NCBI RefSeq assembly: GCF_004795255.1
Contig: NZ_SSBQ01000002.1
Span: 3,683,501-3,747,500, forward strand
Length of the DNA stretch: 64,000 nt
Direction: 5' to 3'
From: Streptomyces sp. RKND-216
GTDB taxonomy: Bacteria; Actinomycetota; Actinomycetes; Streptomycetales; Streptomycetaceae
Position 1 is the stretch's first letter. The number at the start of each line of letters is the position of its first letter. The notes beneath the pieces were generated by a model. That model was not told the origin of the DNA. It made no database searches and saw only the letters and a list, made by a program, of their open reading frames with translations. Shown here piece by piece: positions 18,442 through 26,357 of this stretch. The position numbers and the translations under genes are program-made.

Positions 18442-18930
18442 TCAGCCCTGGCCGCCGTGGACGACGAGGGCCCAGGCGAGGCAGCCGAGGGAGGCGATGC
18501 CGAGCAGGGTGCGGGCGTGGTTCCAGCGGACCCAGCGACGTTCGAACGCCTGCCGCGCGCCCGTCGGTTCGTCCGGCGCCGCGGCGTCCAGATCGTTGTT
18601 CAGCGGCACGTTCACGCGGAAGGTGATCGCGAGGGTGAACGCGTAGAGGAGGAAGGCGGCGAGCGTCCAGAACGACACGCGCGTCGTCTCGCCGCCGAGA
18701 TGCAGCACGCCCGCGACGAGCACCACGACGGGCGCGCCCGCGAACGCCAGGCCGAACCAGCCGTTGAGGATCTTGCGGTTGACCGCCCGCATGGCCTCGG
18801 TGAACGTACGGTCGTCGCACGCGCCGAGCCCCGGCATCACCGCGATGGAGAACGCGAAGTAGAGCCCGGCCATCACACCTGTGAGCAGCGTCGCCGCGAC
18901 CAGCGCGACCCCCTGCCAGACCTCCAGCAC
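18442..18930 (-). CDS. DUF1772 (anthrone oxygenase-like) membrane protein
   Basis: Membrane protein of 162 residues with about four hydrophobic helices: WQGVALVAATLLTGVMAG, a middle pair near WFGLAFAGAPVVVLVAGVL and LAAFLLYAFTLAI, and a C-terminal TLLGIASLGCLAWAL. The features FRVNVPLNNDL and WVRWNHARTLL are typical of DUF1772. Some relatives act as cofactor-free oxygenases in polyketide pathways but most are uncharacterised. GTG at 18930 is chosen because GGAGG lies five bases upstream. Convergent with the TetR gene. Confidence 0.75.
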   Translation of the reverse strand: MLEVWQGVALVAATLLTGVMAGLYFAFSIAVMPGLGACDDRTFTEAMRAVNRKILNGWFGLAFAGAPVVVLVAGVLHLGGETTRVSFWTLAAFLLYAFTLAITFRVNVPLNNDLDAAAPDEPTGARQAFERRWVRWNHARTLLGIASLGCLAWALVVHGGQG

Positions 18931-19099
18931 GGCACCCTCCTCGCGGCTTCCCGGCCCTCGACCTCCGTCGCTCGAGTCAAGCCGAATCCGCACGTGAGCG
19001 CCACCGATACCGAGGAGAATGTGCCGGCGACCCGACGCAGACGCGATCACCGCACGCCGCCGGGCGGTCGACGGGCCCGGTCGGGCGGGGCGCCACGCG

Positions 19100-19128
19100 G
19101 GACGCCCCCGCCGGGGGCGGGGGCGTCC
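19100..19128. terminator. Terminator downstream of the acyl-CoA dehydrogenase gene
   Basis: 13-bp perfect GC stem, arms 19100-19112 and 19116-19128, three-base loop, just beyond the end of the minus-strand gene. Confidence 0.75.
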
Positions 19129-19143
19129 GGGAAGAGGCGCAGG

Positions 19144-20304
19144 TCAGGGCAGGTTGCGGGCCATGACGATGCGCTGGACCTGGTTGGTGCCCTCGTAGAT
19201 CTGGGTGATCTTCGCGTCGCGCATCATGCGCTCCAGCGGGTAGTCGCGGGTGTAGCCGTAACCGCCGAGGAGCTGGACCGCGTCGGTGGTGATCTCCATC
19301 GCGGCGTCGGAGGCGTAGCACTTGGCCGCGGCGCCGAAGAACGTCAGGTCGGCGTCCACCCGTTCGGACTTCGCGGCGGCCGCGTACGTCAGCTGGCGGG
19401 CGGCCTCCAGCTTCATGGCCATGTCGGCCAGCATGAACTGCACGCCCTGGAAGTCGCCGATCGGCTTGCCGAACTGCTTGCGTTCCCTGACGTAGCCCTT
19501 GGCGTAGTCCAGGGCGCCCTGGGCGATGCCGAGGGCCTGGGCGGCGATGGTGATGCGAGTGTGGTCGAGGGTCTTCATCGCCGTGGCGAAGCCGGTGCCC
19601 TCGTCGCCGATCATGCGGTCGGCGGGGACGCGCACGTTGTCGAGGTAGACCTCGCGGGTGGGGGAGCCCTTGATGCCGAGTTTCTTCTCCGGGGCGCCGA
19701 AGGAGACGCCCTCGTCGTTCTTCTCGATCACGAAGGCCGATATGCCGCCGCGGGTCTTCTTCTCCGCGTCCGTCACGGCCATGACCGTGTAGAACTCGGA
19801 GACGCCGGCGTTGGTGATCCAGCGCTTGACGCCGTTCAGGACGTAGTGGTCTCCGTCACGTACCGCGCGGGTCTTCATGCCGCCCGCGTCGGAGCCGGCG
19901 TCGGGCTCGCTGAGGCAGTAGGAGAACATCGCGTCGCCCTTGGCCAGCGGCGTCATGTACCTCTTCTTCAGCTCCTCGGATCCGGAGAGGATCACCGGGA
20001 GCGAGCCCAGCTTGTTGACCGCCGGGATCAGGGAGGACGAGGCGCAGGCGCGCGCGACCTCCTCGATGACGATGACGGTCGCCAGGGCGTCCGCGCCCGC
20101 ACCGCCGTACGCCTCCGGGACGTGCACGGCGTGCAGGTCGTTCGCCACGAGGGCGTCGAGCGCTTCCTGGGGGAAGCGGGCCTCCTCGTCCACCGCCGTC
20201 GCGAATGGCGCGATCTTGGCCTCGACGAGTGCGCGCACCGAGTCGCGGAGCATGTCGTGCTCCTCGGCCGGCCGGTAGAGGTCGAAGTCGGGGACTCCTG
20301 CCAC
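19144..20304 (-). CDS. Acyl-CoA dehydrogenase
   Basis: FAD-dependent dehydrogenase of fatty-acid or branched acyl-CoA oxidation, 386 residues, normal for the family. Motifs: YCLSEPDAGSDAGGMKT (FAD and substrate contact), VYLDNVRVPADRMIG, QLLGGYGYTRDYPLERMMRD, and the terminal QIYEGTNQVQRIVMAR, whose Glu is in the position of the catalytic base in short/medium-chain enzymes. GTG at 20304 has GGGAG eight bases upstream. The 147-base region to the divergent dehydrogenase gene contains TAATGACCGTTA (around 20323-20334), a partial dyad. Chain-length specificity cannot be read from sequence alone. Confidence 0.9.
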   Translation of the reverse strand: MAGVPDFDLYRPAEEHDMLRDSVRALVEAKIAPFATAVDEEARFPQEALDALVANDLHAVHVPEAYGGAGADALATVIVIEEVARACASSSLIPAVNKLGSLPVILSGSEELKKRYMTPLAKGDAMFSYCLSEPDAGSDAGGMKTRAVRDGDHYVLNGVKRWITNAGVSEFYTVMAVTDAEKKTRGGISAFVIEKNDEGVSFGAPEKKLGIKGSPTREVYLDNVRVPADRMIGDEGTGFATAMKTLDHTRITIAAQALGIAQGALDYAKGYVRERKQFGKPIGDFQGVQFMLADMAMKLEAARQLTYAAAAKSERVDADLTFFGAAAKCYASDAAMEITTDAVQLLGGYGYTRDYPLERMMRDAKITQIYEGTNQVQRIVMARNLP

Positions 20305-20451
20305 GGTGTCTCACTCCCGGGATGCTAATGACCGTTAAGTAACACGGATTCTAGGCGCTTTTCTCGCCGAGCCCACGTGAGCTACCTCTCCGGGTATCCC
20401 TAGATATGCTGCGGGCACCCCACCGTTTCGCCCCGTCGTCCAGGAGTAGCC

Positions 20452-21807
20452 ATGGCCCACCAGGCCCCGCCCAGGATCACCGTGATCGGCACCGGCTACC
20501 TCGGTGCGACCCACGCCGCCGCGATGGCCGATCTCGGCTTCGAGGTGCTGGGACTGGACGTGCTGCCCGAGAAGATCGAGATGCTCTCGCGCGGCGAGGT
20601 GCCGATGTACGAGCCGGGCCTGGAGGACTTGCTGCGGCGGCACGTGGCCGGTCTCGAGGGCGCCAGCGGGCGGCTTCGCTTCACCACCTCCTACGAGGAG
20701 GTCGCCGACTTCGGCGACGTGCACTTCGTCTGCGTGAACACCCCGCAGCGGCACGGCGAGTACGCCGCCGACATGAGCTACGTGGACTCGGCGATCGAGT
20801 CGCTCGCGCCGCTGCTGCGCCGCCGGGCGCTGGTGGTCGGCAAGTCCACCGTGCCGGTGGGCAGCGCGGACCGGCTCGCCGCGCGCCTCGCGGAGCTGTC
20901 GCCGGCCGGGGAGGGCGAGGTCGAGCTGGCCTGGAACCCGGAGTTCCTGCGCGAGGGGTTCGCCGTCGACGACACGCTGCACCCGGACCGCATCGTGGTC
21001 GGCGTCCGCAGCGAGCGAGCGGAGGCCCTGCTGCGCGAGGTGTACGCGAAGCCGATCGCCGAGGGTTCGCCGTTCGTGGTCACGGACTTCCCGACCGCCG
21101 AGCTGGTGAAGGCCGCGGCGAACTCCTTCCTCGCCACGAAGATCTCCTTCATCAACGCGATGGCCGAGGTGTGCGAGGCCGCCGACGGCGACGTGGTGAA
21201 GCTGGCCGAGGCCATCGGCCACGACGAGCGGATCGGGCGCAAGTTCCTGCGCGCCGGTATCGGCTTCGGCGGCGGCTGCCTGCCGAAGGACCTGCGGGCG
21301 TTCATGGCCCGCGCCGGTGAGCTGGGCGCCGACCAGGCACTGACCTTCCTGCGCGAGATCGACTCGATCAACATGCGGCGCAGGGGTCACATGGTCGAGC
21401 TGGCCCGGGAGGCCGTCGGCGGCGGGCTGCTCGGCAAGCGGGTCGCGGTGCTCGGCGCCACCTTCAAGCCGGACTCCGACGACGTGCGGGACTCGCCCGC
21501 GCTGAACGTCGCAGGTCAGCTTCACCTCCAGGGTGCGCAGGTGACCGTCTACGACCCGAAGGGCATGGAGAACGCCCGCCGCCTCTTCCCGACGCTCGGG
21601 TACGCGGACAGCGCCCTGGCGGCGGTGCGCGGGGCGGACGTGGTGCTGCACCTGACGGAGTGGCGCGAGTTCGGCGAGCTGGACCCGGCGGTGCTGGCGG
21701 ACGCGGTGGCGGAACGGCGCATCCTGGACGGCCGCAACACCCTGGACGCCGCGCTGTGGCGGAAGGCCGGCTGGACGTTCCGCGCACTGGGCCGGCCGAC
21801 GGCCTGA
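20452..21807 (+). CDS. UDP-glucose/GDP-mannose dehydrogenase family protein (probable UDP-glucose 6-dehydrogenase)
   Basis: NAD+-dependent enzyme that oxidises a nucleotide sugar at C6, usually UDP-glucose to UDP-glucuronate. It has 451 residues. The NAD fold is GTGYLGATHAA (about 13-23), the catalytic cysteine is Cys276 in GFGGGCLPKDLRA, and the C-terminal domain has ATFKPDSDDVRDSPAL. ATG at 20452 is preceded by AGGAG. Product could feed envelope glycopolymers made by the genes downstream. Confidence 0.9.
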   Translation: MAHQAPPRITVIGTGYLGATHAAAMADLGFEVLGLDVLPEKIEMLSRGEVPMYEPGLEDLLRRHVAGLEGASGRLRFTTSYEEVADFGDVHFVCVNTPQRHGEYAADMSYVDSAIESLAPLLRRRALVVGKSTVPVGSADRLAARLAELSPAGEGEVELAWNPEFLREGFAVDDTLHPDRIVVGVRSERAEALLREVYAKPIAEGSPFVVTDFPTAELVKAAANSFLATKISFINAMAEVCEAADGDVVKLAEAIGHDERIGRKFLRAGIGFGGGCLPKDLRAFMARAGELGADQALTFLREIDSINMRRRGHMVELAREAVGGGLLGKRVAVLGATFKPDSDDVRDSPALNVAGQLHLQGAQVTVYDPKGMENARRLFPTLGYADSALAAVRGADVVLHLTEWREFGELDPAVLADAVAERRILDGRNTLDAALWRKAGWTFRALGRPTA

Positions 21808-21899
21808 GCCCGGCGGCGGCTCCCGCCTCCGGCCGACGCGCCGGCGCCTGCCGACGAACACGCGGGCGCACGCTGGTGCGCCCCGGCCGGGTCAGCGGA

Positions 21900-22523
21900 T
21901 CACGGCGGGACCTCGGACCTCGGGTCCGGTGAGCCCGTGCCGTGCGACGGGCCGGCGGAGCCCGTACGACGGCGGTCGCGGTAGGCGCGCATCTTCGCGC
22001 GGCTGCCGCAGAGCTGCATGGAGCACCAGCGGCCCCGGCCGGCCGGGCTGCGGTCGTAGAAGGCCCACAGGCAGTCCTCGGCCTCGCACGCCTTGAGGCG
22101 CTGCCAGCTGCCGTCGGCCGCCGCGGCGGCGATGTCCGCCGCGATGCGGGAGGTGAAGAGCGCGGCGCCGGCGAGCCCCGGGGCGGGGCGCAGGCGCGCA
22201 CCTCCGTCGGCGGTGACGGCGAGCACCAGCGGTGCGTCCGCCAGCATCGCGTCCAGCGTGCGTGAGGTCGCCTCGGGCAGGTCGCAGCCCGCGTGGGCGA
22301 GGCACGCCGCGCGCAGCGCCTCGCGGAGTTCCCGCAGTGCGGGCAGGTCGCCGGCGGCCAGGCGCATCCCCCGCAGGCCGTGTGCGGCGACGAACTCCTC
22401 AAGGCCGTCGGGGCGGTCGAACGCGTCGCGGTCGCCCTCGATGTCCCAGGTGTTGACCAGGTCCTGCACCAGAGCGAGCTGCTGCGGCGCTCTGCGGTCT
22501 CCCATGCTTGCCAGGTTACCCAT
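21900..22523 (-). CDS. CGNR zinc-finger / ABATE-domain putative transcriptional regulator
   Basis: Protein of 207 residues. N-terminal ABATE-type domain (about 15-140) and C-terminal zinc finger built from CEAEDCLWAFYDRSPAGR, then RWCSMQLCGSRAKMRAYR. The usual CGNR tetrad reads CGSR here. Such proteins are considered DNA-binding regulators. ATG at 22523 lacks a good ribosome-binding site; ATG at 22505 is an alternative. Divergent from the VOC-protein gene with repeated GGTAACC sequences between them. Confidence 0.8.
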   Translation of the reverse strand: MGNLASMGDRRAPQQLALVQDLVNTWDIEGDRDAFDRPDGLEEFVAAHGLRGMRLAAGDLPALRELREALRAACLAHAGCDLPEATSRTLDAMLADAPLVLAVTADGGARLRPAPGLAGAALFTSRIAADIAAAAADGSWQRLKACEAEDCLWAFYDRSPAGRGRWCSMQLCGSRAKMRAYRDRRRTGSAGPSHGTGSPDPRSEVPP

Positions 22524-22577
22524 CAGCGGCCATCATGAGGTAACCGCGTTACTGCTAGCACGCTATTGGCGGTAACC
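22514..22577. promoter_or_regulatory. Repeated GGTAACC motifs, candidate operator
   Basis: GGTTACC at 22514-22520, GGTAACC at 22539-22545 and again at 22571-22577; within this, GTAAC-CGC-GTTAC (22540-22552) is a perfect interrupted palindrome. They flank the start of the CGNR regulator gene and lie before the divergent VOC gene, so they are candidate sites for that regulator. Inference. Confidence 0.4.
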
Positions 22578-22603
22578 ATCGTGCCTACAGGGAGGAGCCC
22601 GTC

Positions 22604-22978
22604 ATGGCCGTCGCCACCATGGGCGTCACCGTGCTCGACTGTCCGGACCCCAAGGCGCTCGCCGAGTTCTACGGCGCGGTGCTGGGCTGGCAGGTGGATG
22701 TGGGGGACGAGCCGGACTGGGTCGAGCTGATCGGGCCGCACGGCCGGACGCTCGCGTTCCAGGAGGCGCCGGGCCACGTTCCGCCGCAGTGGCCGGGCAA
22801 CGAGCACCCACAGCAGTTCCACCTCGATCTGGACGTGACGAAGGACCGCCTGGACGAGGCGGAGCGGCAGGTGCTCGCGCTGGGCGCACGGCTCCTCGAG
22901 GGGGACGGCGGCGGCAAGCGTGACTGGCGCGTCTACGCCGATCCCGCCGGCCACCCCTTCTGCCTCTGCGCCTGCTGA
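22604..22978 (+). CDS. VOC-family (glyoxalase/bleomycin resistance-like) protein
   Basis: Small vicinal-oxygen-chelate fold protein, 124 residues. Paired motifs: VTVLDCPDPKALAEFYGAVLGW at the start (given here across a natural break, VTVLDCPDPKAL / AEFYGAVLGW), QQFHLDLDVTKDRLDEAE in the middle and VYADPAGHPFCL at the end. ATG at 22604 has GGGAGGAG upstream. Substrate unknown; may be a dioxygenase, isomerase or binding protein. Divergent from the CGNR regulator, which may control it. Confidence 0.85.
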   Translation: MAVATMGVTVLDCPDPKALAEFYGAVLGWQVDVGDEPDWVELIGPHGRTLAFQEAPGHVPPQWPGNEHPQQFHLDLDVTKDRLDEAERQVLALGARLLEGDGGGKRDWRVYADPAGHPFCLCAC

Positions 22979-23103
22979 CGGAGTCCGGCGCCCGCCGCGA
23001 CGCCCGGCCCCGGCGGGAACACCGGGTCCTGCCGCCGCCGCAGCACGAGACGACCTCCGCCTGGGCCTGCCGCCTCGGGGCCTGTTGCGCCCTCAGCATG
23101 CGG

Positions 23104-23142
23104 CGGCGGGTGCGACCCCGCTCCTCGGAGTCGCACCCGCCG
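23104..23142. terminator. Terminator downstream of the first LCP gene
   Basis: 13-bp perfect stem, arms 23104-23116 and 23130-23142, 13-base loop, between the convergent VOC and LCP genes. Confidence 0.75.
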
Positions 23143-23163
23143 GGCACCGCGTGGCGGTACGGG

Positions 23164-24411
23164 TCACTGGCCGCCTTCGACCGTGACCTTCGCGCCGGAG
23201 TTCATCTGCTCCACCAACTGCTCGACGCGCGCCATGTCCCACCTGAGCGAGCCGCCGGGCGCGGATCCGCTGAGCGGCATGTTCAGGGACTTGCCCTCGC
23301 CGCCGCTGACGCTCTTCATGGCCCAGAACATCTCCGCCAGGTCGAACAGGCTCATGTCCTTGTCGACCTTGAGAGTGTCCAGCCCGGCGCCCATCGTGGG
23401 GTACAGCCTGAACGGGTTGAGGACCGTGGACGGTGTCGCCGTCTGGCTGGCCAGCGCGGAGAGGAACTTCTGCTGGTTCTTGGTCCGCTCCAGGTCGCTG
23501 CCCGCCTCGTAGCGGTTGCGGACGAAGGCGAGGGCCTGCTTGCCGTCGAGGGTCTGCTTGCCGGCCTTGAAGTCGGCGCCGGAGTTCTTGTCCTTGATGT
23601 CGCGGGGGATGTCCATCTCGACGCCGCCGACCGCGTCCACGATCTTGGCGAAGCCGCCGAAGCCGATCTCCGCGTAGTGGTCGATCTTGAGGCCGGTGTT
23701 GTACTCCACCGTGCGCGTCAGCAGCGTGGGACCGTCCATCGAGTAGGACGCGTTCAGCTTGCTCTGCCCCGGCGAGGCGAACTCCTTGCCGCTCTCGGAG
23801 CCGGTGAATTCCGGGATGGTGACGTAGGAGTCGCGGGGGAGCGAGACCAGCGTGTTCCCCTCCGGCCCGACGTGCAGGATCATCATGGTGTCCGTGCGGC
23901 CGCCGTCGGTCGGGCCGCCGGTGTGCAGCTCCTTCATCTCCTCCTCGGTCAGCCCCTCGCGGCTGTCCGAGCCGACGATCAGGTACGTCGTCCCCTCGCC
24001 GTCCTCCGGCCGATCCTGGACTATGCCCAGGTCCACCTCGCGGCGCAGCTTGGAGTCGGCCCAGAAGTAGGTGCCGACCGACCACACCAGCAGCACCACG
24101 ACGACGGTCACCAGGATGCGCTTGAAGCGGGTGCCGGCGGACGCGCGCGGGCGGCCGGGCTCGGGGGCTCCCACGTAGCCGCCGCGGTCGCCGCCGCCCC
24201 GTCCGCCGTAGACCTGGCCCTGGCTGTAGCCGGAGTCGTGGACCGACCCGTCCCCGTACCCGTCGTCATACCGCGGCCCGCCCTGCGGCGGCACGGTCGG
24301 GGGACGCCGGACGTGCGGCATGGCGCGGGCGCCCTCCGGCTCGGAGGCGGCGGAGCCGCGCCCGTACCGGTCGCGAGGTTCGTCGATCCATCCGTCGGGC
24401 CACTGGTTCAT
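23164..24411 (-). CDS. LytR-CpsA-Psr (LCP) family glycopolymer transferase
   Basis: Membrane-anchored enzyme of 415 residues predicted to attach lipid-linked glycopolymers to peptidoglycan. A long cytoplasmic Gly/Tyr/Arg-rich N-terminus (1-95) leads to one membrane helix (about 97-115). The extracytoplasmic LCP domain shows YLIVGSDSREG, GGRTDTMMILHV, SLPRDSYV, KLNASYSMDG, VDAVGGVEM and VRNRYEAGSDLERTKNQQKF, which supply the arginine and aspartate residues that bind polyprenyl phosphate. There is no C-terminal LytR_C domain. Divergent from the thioesterase gene. Confidence 0.92.
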   Translation of the reverse strand: MNQWPDGWIDEPRDRYGRGSAASEPEGARAMPHVRRPPTVPPQGGPRYDDGYGDGSVHDSGYSQGQVYGGRGGGDRGGYVGAPEPGRPRASAGTRFKRILVTVVVVLLVWSVGTYFWADSKLRREVDLGIVQDRPEDGEGTTYLIVGSDSREGLTEEEMKELHTGGPTDGGRTDTMMILHVGPEGNTLVSLPRDSYVTIPEFTGSESGKEFASPGQSKLNASYSMDGPTLLTRTVEYNTGLKIDHYAEIGFGGFAKIVDAVGGVEMDIPRDIKDKNSGADFKAGKQTLDGKQALAFVRNRYEAGSDLERTKNQQKFLSALASQTATPSTVLNPFRLYPTMGAGLDTLKVDKDMSLFDLAEMFWAMKSVSGGEGKSLNMPLSGSAPGGSLRWDMARVEQLVEQMNSGAKVTVEGGQ

Positions 24412-24539
24412 GCACGGCAGTGTGCCCGGCCCCGTGGCCGCCGCACAGGGCGGGGTCGGAATCGGGGCGGGGCTGTAGCAGACCTGTCGAAAAACCGGGG
24501 GTGCGGGGTCCCGATTCGTCCCGGCCTAAAGTGGCCGTC

Positions 24540-25091
24540 ATGACCGAACAGGCATCCGCCGGTGCGGACGGCGCCCTCCCGGGCAAGCCGACCGCCGCCG
24601 CACGCACCACCCTCAGCCAGATCATGACCGCGGCCGACACCAACCTGCTGGGCACCGTCCACGGCGGGGTGATCATGAAGTTCGTCGACGACGCGGCGGG
24701 CGCGGTCGCCGGACGGCACTCGGGCGGGCCGGCGGTCACCGCATCGATGGACGAGATGGTCTTCCTCAACCCCGTGCACGTCGGCGACCTGGTGCACGTG
24801 AAGGCGCAGGTCAACTGGACCGGCCGGTCCTCCATGGAGGTCGGGGTGCGGGTACTGGCCGAGCGGTGGAACGAGTCCACCCCGGCGGTTCAGGTGGGCA
24901 GCGCCTACCTGGTGTTCGCCGCGGTCGACGAGAACGGCAGGCCGCGCCCCGTCCCGCAGGTCGTGCCGGAGACGGAGCAGGACAAGCGCCGCTACCAGGA
25001 GGCGCAGATCCGGCGCACCCACCGGCTCGCGCGCCGCCGCGCCATCAAGGAGCTGCGCGAGAAGCGTGCCGCGGAGGGGCTCGACGACTGA
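24540..25091 (+). CDS. Hotdog-fold acyl-CoA thioesterase
   Basis: Cytosolic thioesterase of the BFIT/ACOT group, 183 residues, hydrolysing acyl-CoA. Motifs: MTAADTNLLGTVHGGVIMKF (contains the active-site helix start), VTASMDEMVFLNPVHVGDLV and the C-terminal basic helix RRTHRLARRRAIKELREKR. ATG at 24540 has a TAAAGT -10-like box at 24527-24532, so its transcript may be leaderless. Confidence 0.88.
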   Translation: MTEQASAGADGALPGKPTAAARTTLSQIMTAADTNLLGTVHGGVIMKFVDDAAGAVAGRHSGGPAVTASMDEMVFLNPVHVGDLVHVKAQVNWTGRSSMEVGVRVLAERWNESTPAVQVGSAYLVFAAVDENGRPRPVPQVVPETEQDKRRYQEAQIRRTHRLARRRAIKELREKRAAEGLDD

Positions 25092-25103
25092 CGGCGGCGG
25101 CCG

Positions 25104-25122
25104 TCCCCGGCGGAGCCGGGGA
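25104..25122. terminator. Short GC hairpin between convergent genes
   Basis: 8-bp perfect stem (25104-25111 with 25115-25122), three-base loop, between the thioesterase and MscS genes. A modest terminator candidate. Confidence 0.45.
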
Positions 25123-25139
25123 GGCGCGGTGCGGATCGC

Positions 25140-26153
25140 TCAGCGCGTCACGGCGGCGGCGTCCCGGCCCTTCGGCACGGCGGCGCGGGCGTCCTCGTGC
25201 CGCATCCACACCGTGCGCTGCGGGAACGGGATCTCCACGCCCGCCGCGTCCAGGTTGTCCTTGACCCGGCGGCGCATCTCGCGGGTGACGCCCCACTGCT
25301 TCAGCGGCCGCGTCTTCACGGCCATCCGCACCACGACGGAGTCCGCGTCCAGCGACTGCACGCCCCACACGGATGGCTCCTCCAGCAGCAGCGCGCCCTG
25401 CTCCGGGTCCTCGTGCAGCTCGCGGCCGGTGCGCTCCAGCACCTCGTACACGGTGTCCAGGTTGGAGTCGTACGCCACGCCGACGTCGAGGACGGCACGC
25501 GCCCAGTCCTGGCTGTCGTTCTTCACGCGCCGGATCTCGCCGTTGCGGATGTGCCACAGGCCACCGGTCAGGTCACGGACCTGGGTGAGTCGCAGGCCCA
25601 CGTGCTCCACCTCACCGATCGCCTCGCCGAGGTCGACGGTGTCACCGACGCCGTACTGGTCCTCGACCATGATCAGCAGGCCGGAGAGGTAGTCGGCCAC
25701 CAGGCTCTGCGCGCCGAAGCCGATGGCCAGACCCACGACACCGGCGCTGGCCAGCAGCGGGCCGAGCGCGATGCCGACCTCGCCGAGCACCATGGCCAGC
25801 GCCATGATGCCGATCACCACGGTCACGATGCTGCTGAGCACCGCGCCGATGGTCCTGGCACGCTGCTCGCGGCGCTCGCGCGCCCGCCCGGCGTCGCGCT
25901 GGAGCACGGCGGGCCCGCGGCCGTTGCGGCGCGGTGTGCCGTCCTCCTCCCCCTTCGGGGGCTGGAGGATGCGGGCGACGACGCGGGCGATGGCCCGCTT
26001 GGCGAGGGCGCGGACGAGGAGGGCGCCGAGGATGATCGCCAGAATGCTGGCGGCGCCGGCGATGATCGCCTCGCCGTTGTCCCGGAGCCAGCCCGGCACC
26101 TCCAGCGCCAGAACGTTCGTGCTGCTGAGGGTGTGTGAGGTGGGCGCTTCCAC
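25140..26153 (-). CDS. MscS-family mechanosensitive ion channel
   Basis: Small-conductance mechanosensitive channel protein, 337 residues, protecting against hypo-osmotic shock. Three membrane helices: about 28-50, a second around IGAVLSSIVTVVIGIMALAM, and the pore helix GVVGLAIGFGAQSLVADYL-SGLLI. The beta domain follows (YGVGDTVDLGEAIGEVEHVG) and a C-terminal mixed domain. A charged Arg-rich loop lies between helices 1 and 2. GTG start at 26153. Confidence 0.9.
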   Translation of the reverse strand: MEAPTSHTLSSTNVLALEVPGWLRDNGEAIIAGAASILAIILGALLVRALAKRAIARVVARILQPPKGEEDGTPRRNGRGPAVLQRDAGRARERREQRARTIGAVLSSIVTVVIGIMALAMVLGEVGIALGPLLASAGVVGLAIGFGAQSLVADYLSGLLIMVEDQYGVGDTVDLGEAIGEVEHVGLRLTQVRDLTGGLWHIRNGEIRRVKNDSQDWARAVLDVGVAYDSNLDTVYEVLERTGRELHEDPEQGALLLEEPSVWGVQSLDADSVVVRMAVKTRPLKQWGVTREMRRRVKDNLDAAGVEIPFPQRTVWMRHEDARAAVPKGRDAAAVTR

Positions 26154-26357
26154 GGGAGGCTCTCCACTCCGTCGTCGGATGGCCGATCGGTCAGAGCATC
26201 CGAACGTACTCGGGGGCTTCTCCCGAGGTCAAAGGCGCGGTGCAGGCCGGCAACACCCCGGCGAAGTCTTCGCGGCGGCTGCGCACGGCGTACTCATCCG
26301 TGGTCTGAGTACCCCGACGGATTCCGCCCGCGCGCCCGGCGCGGGAACCTGCCGCGT

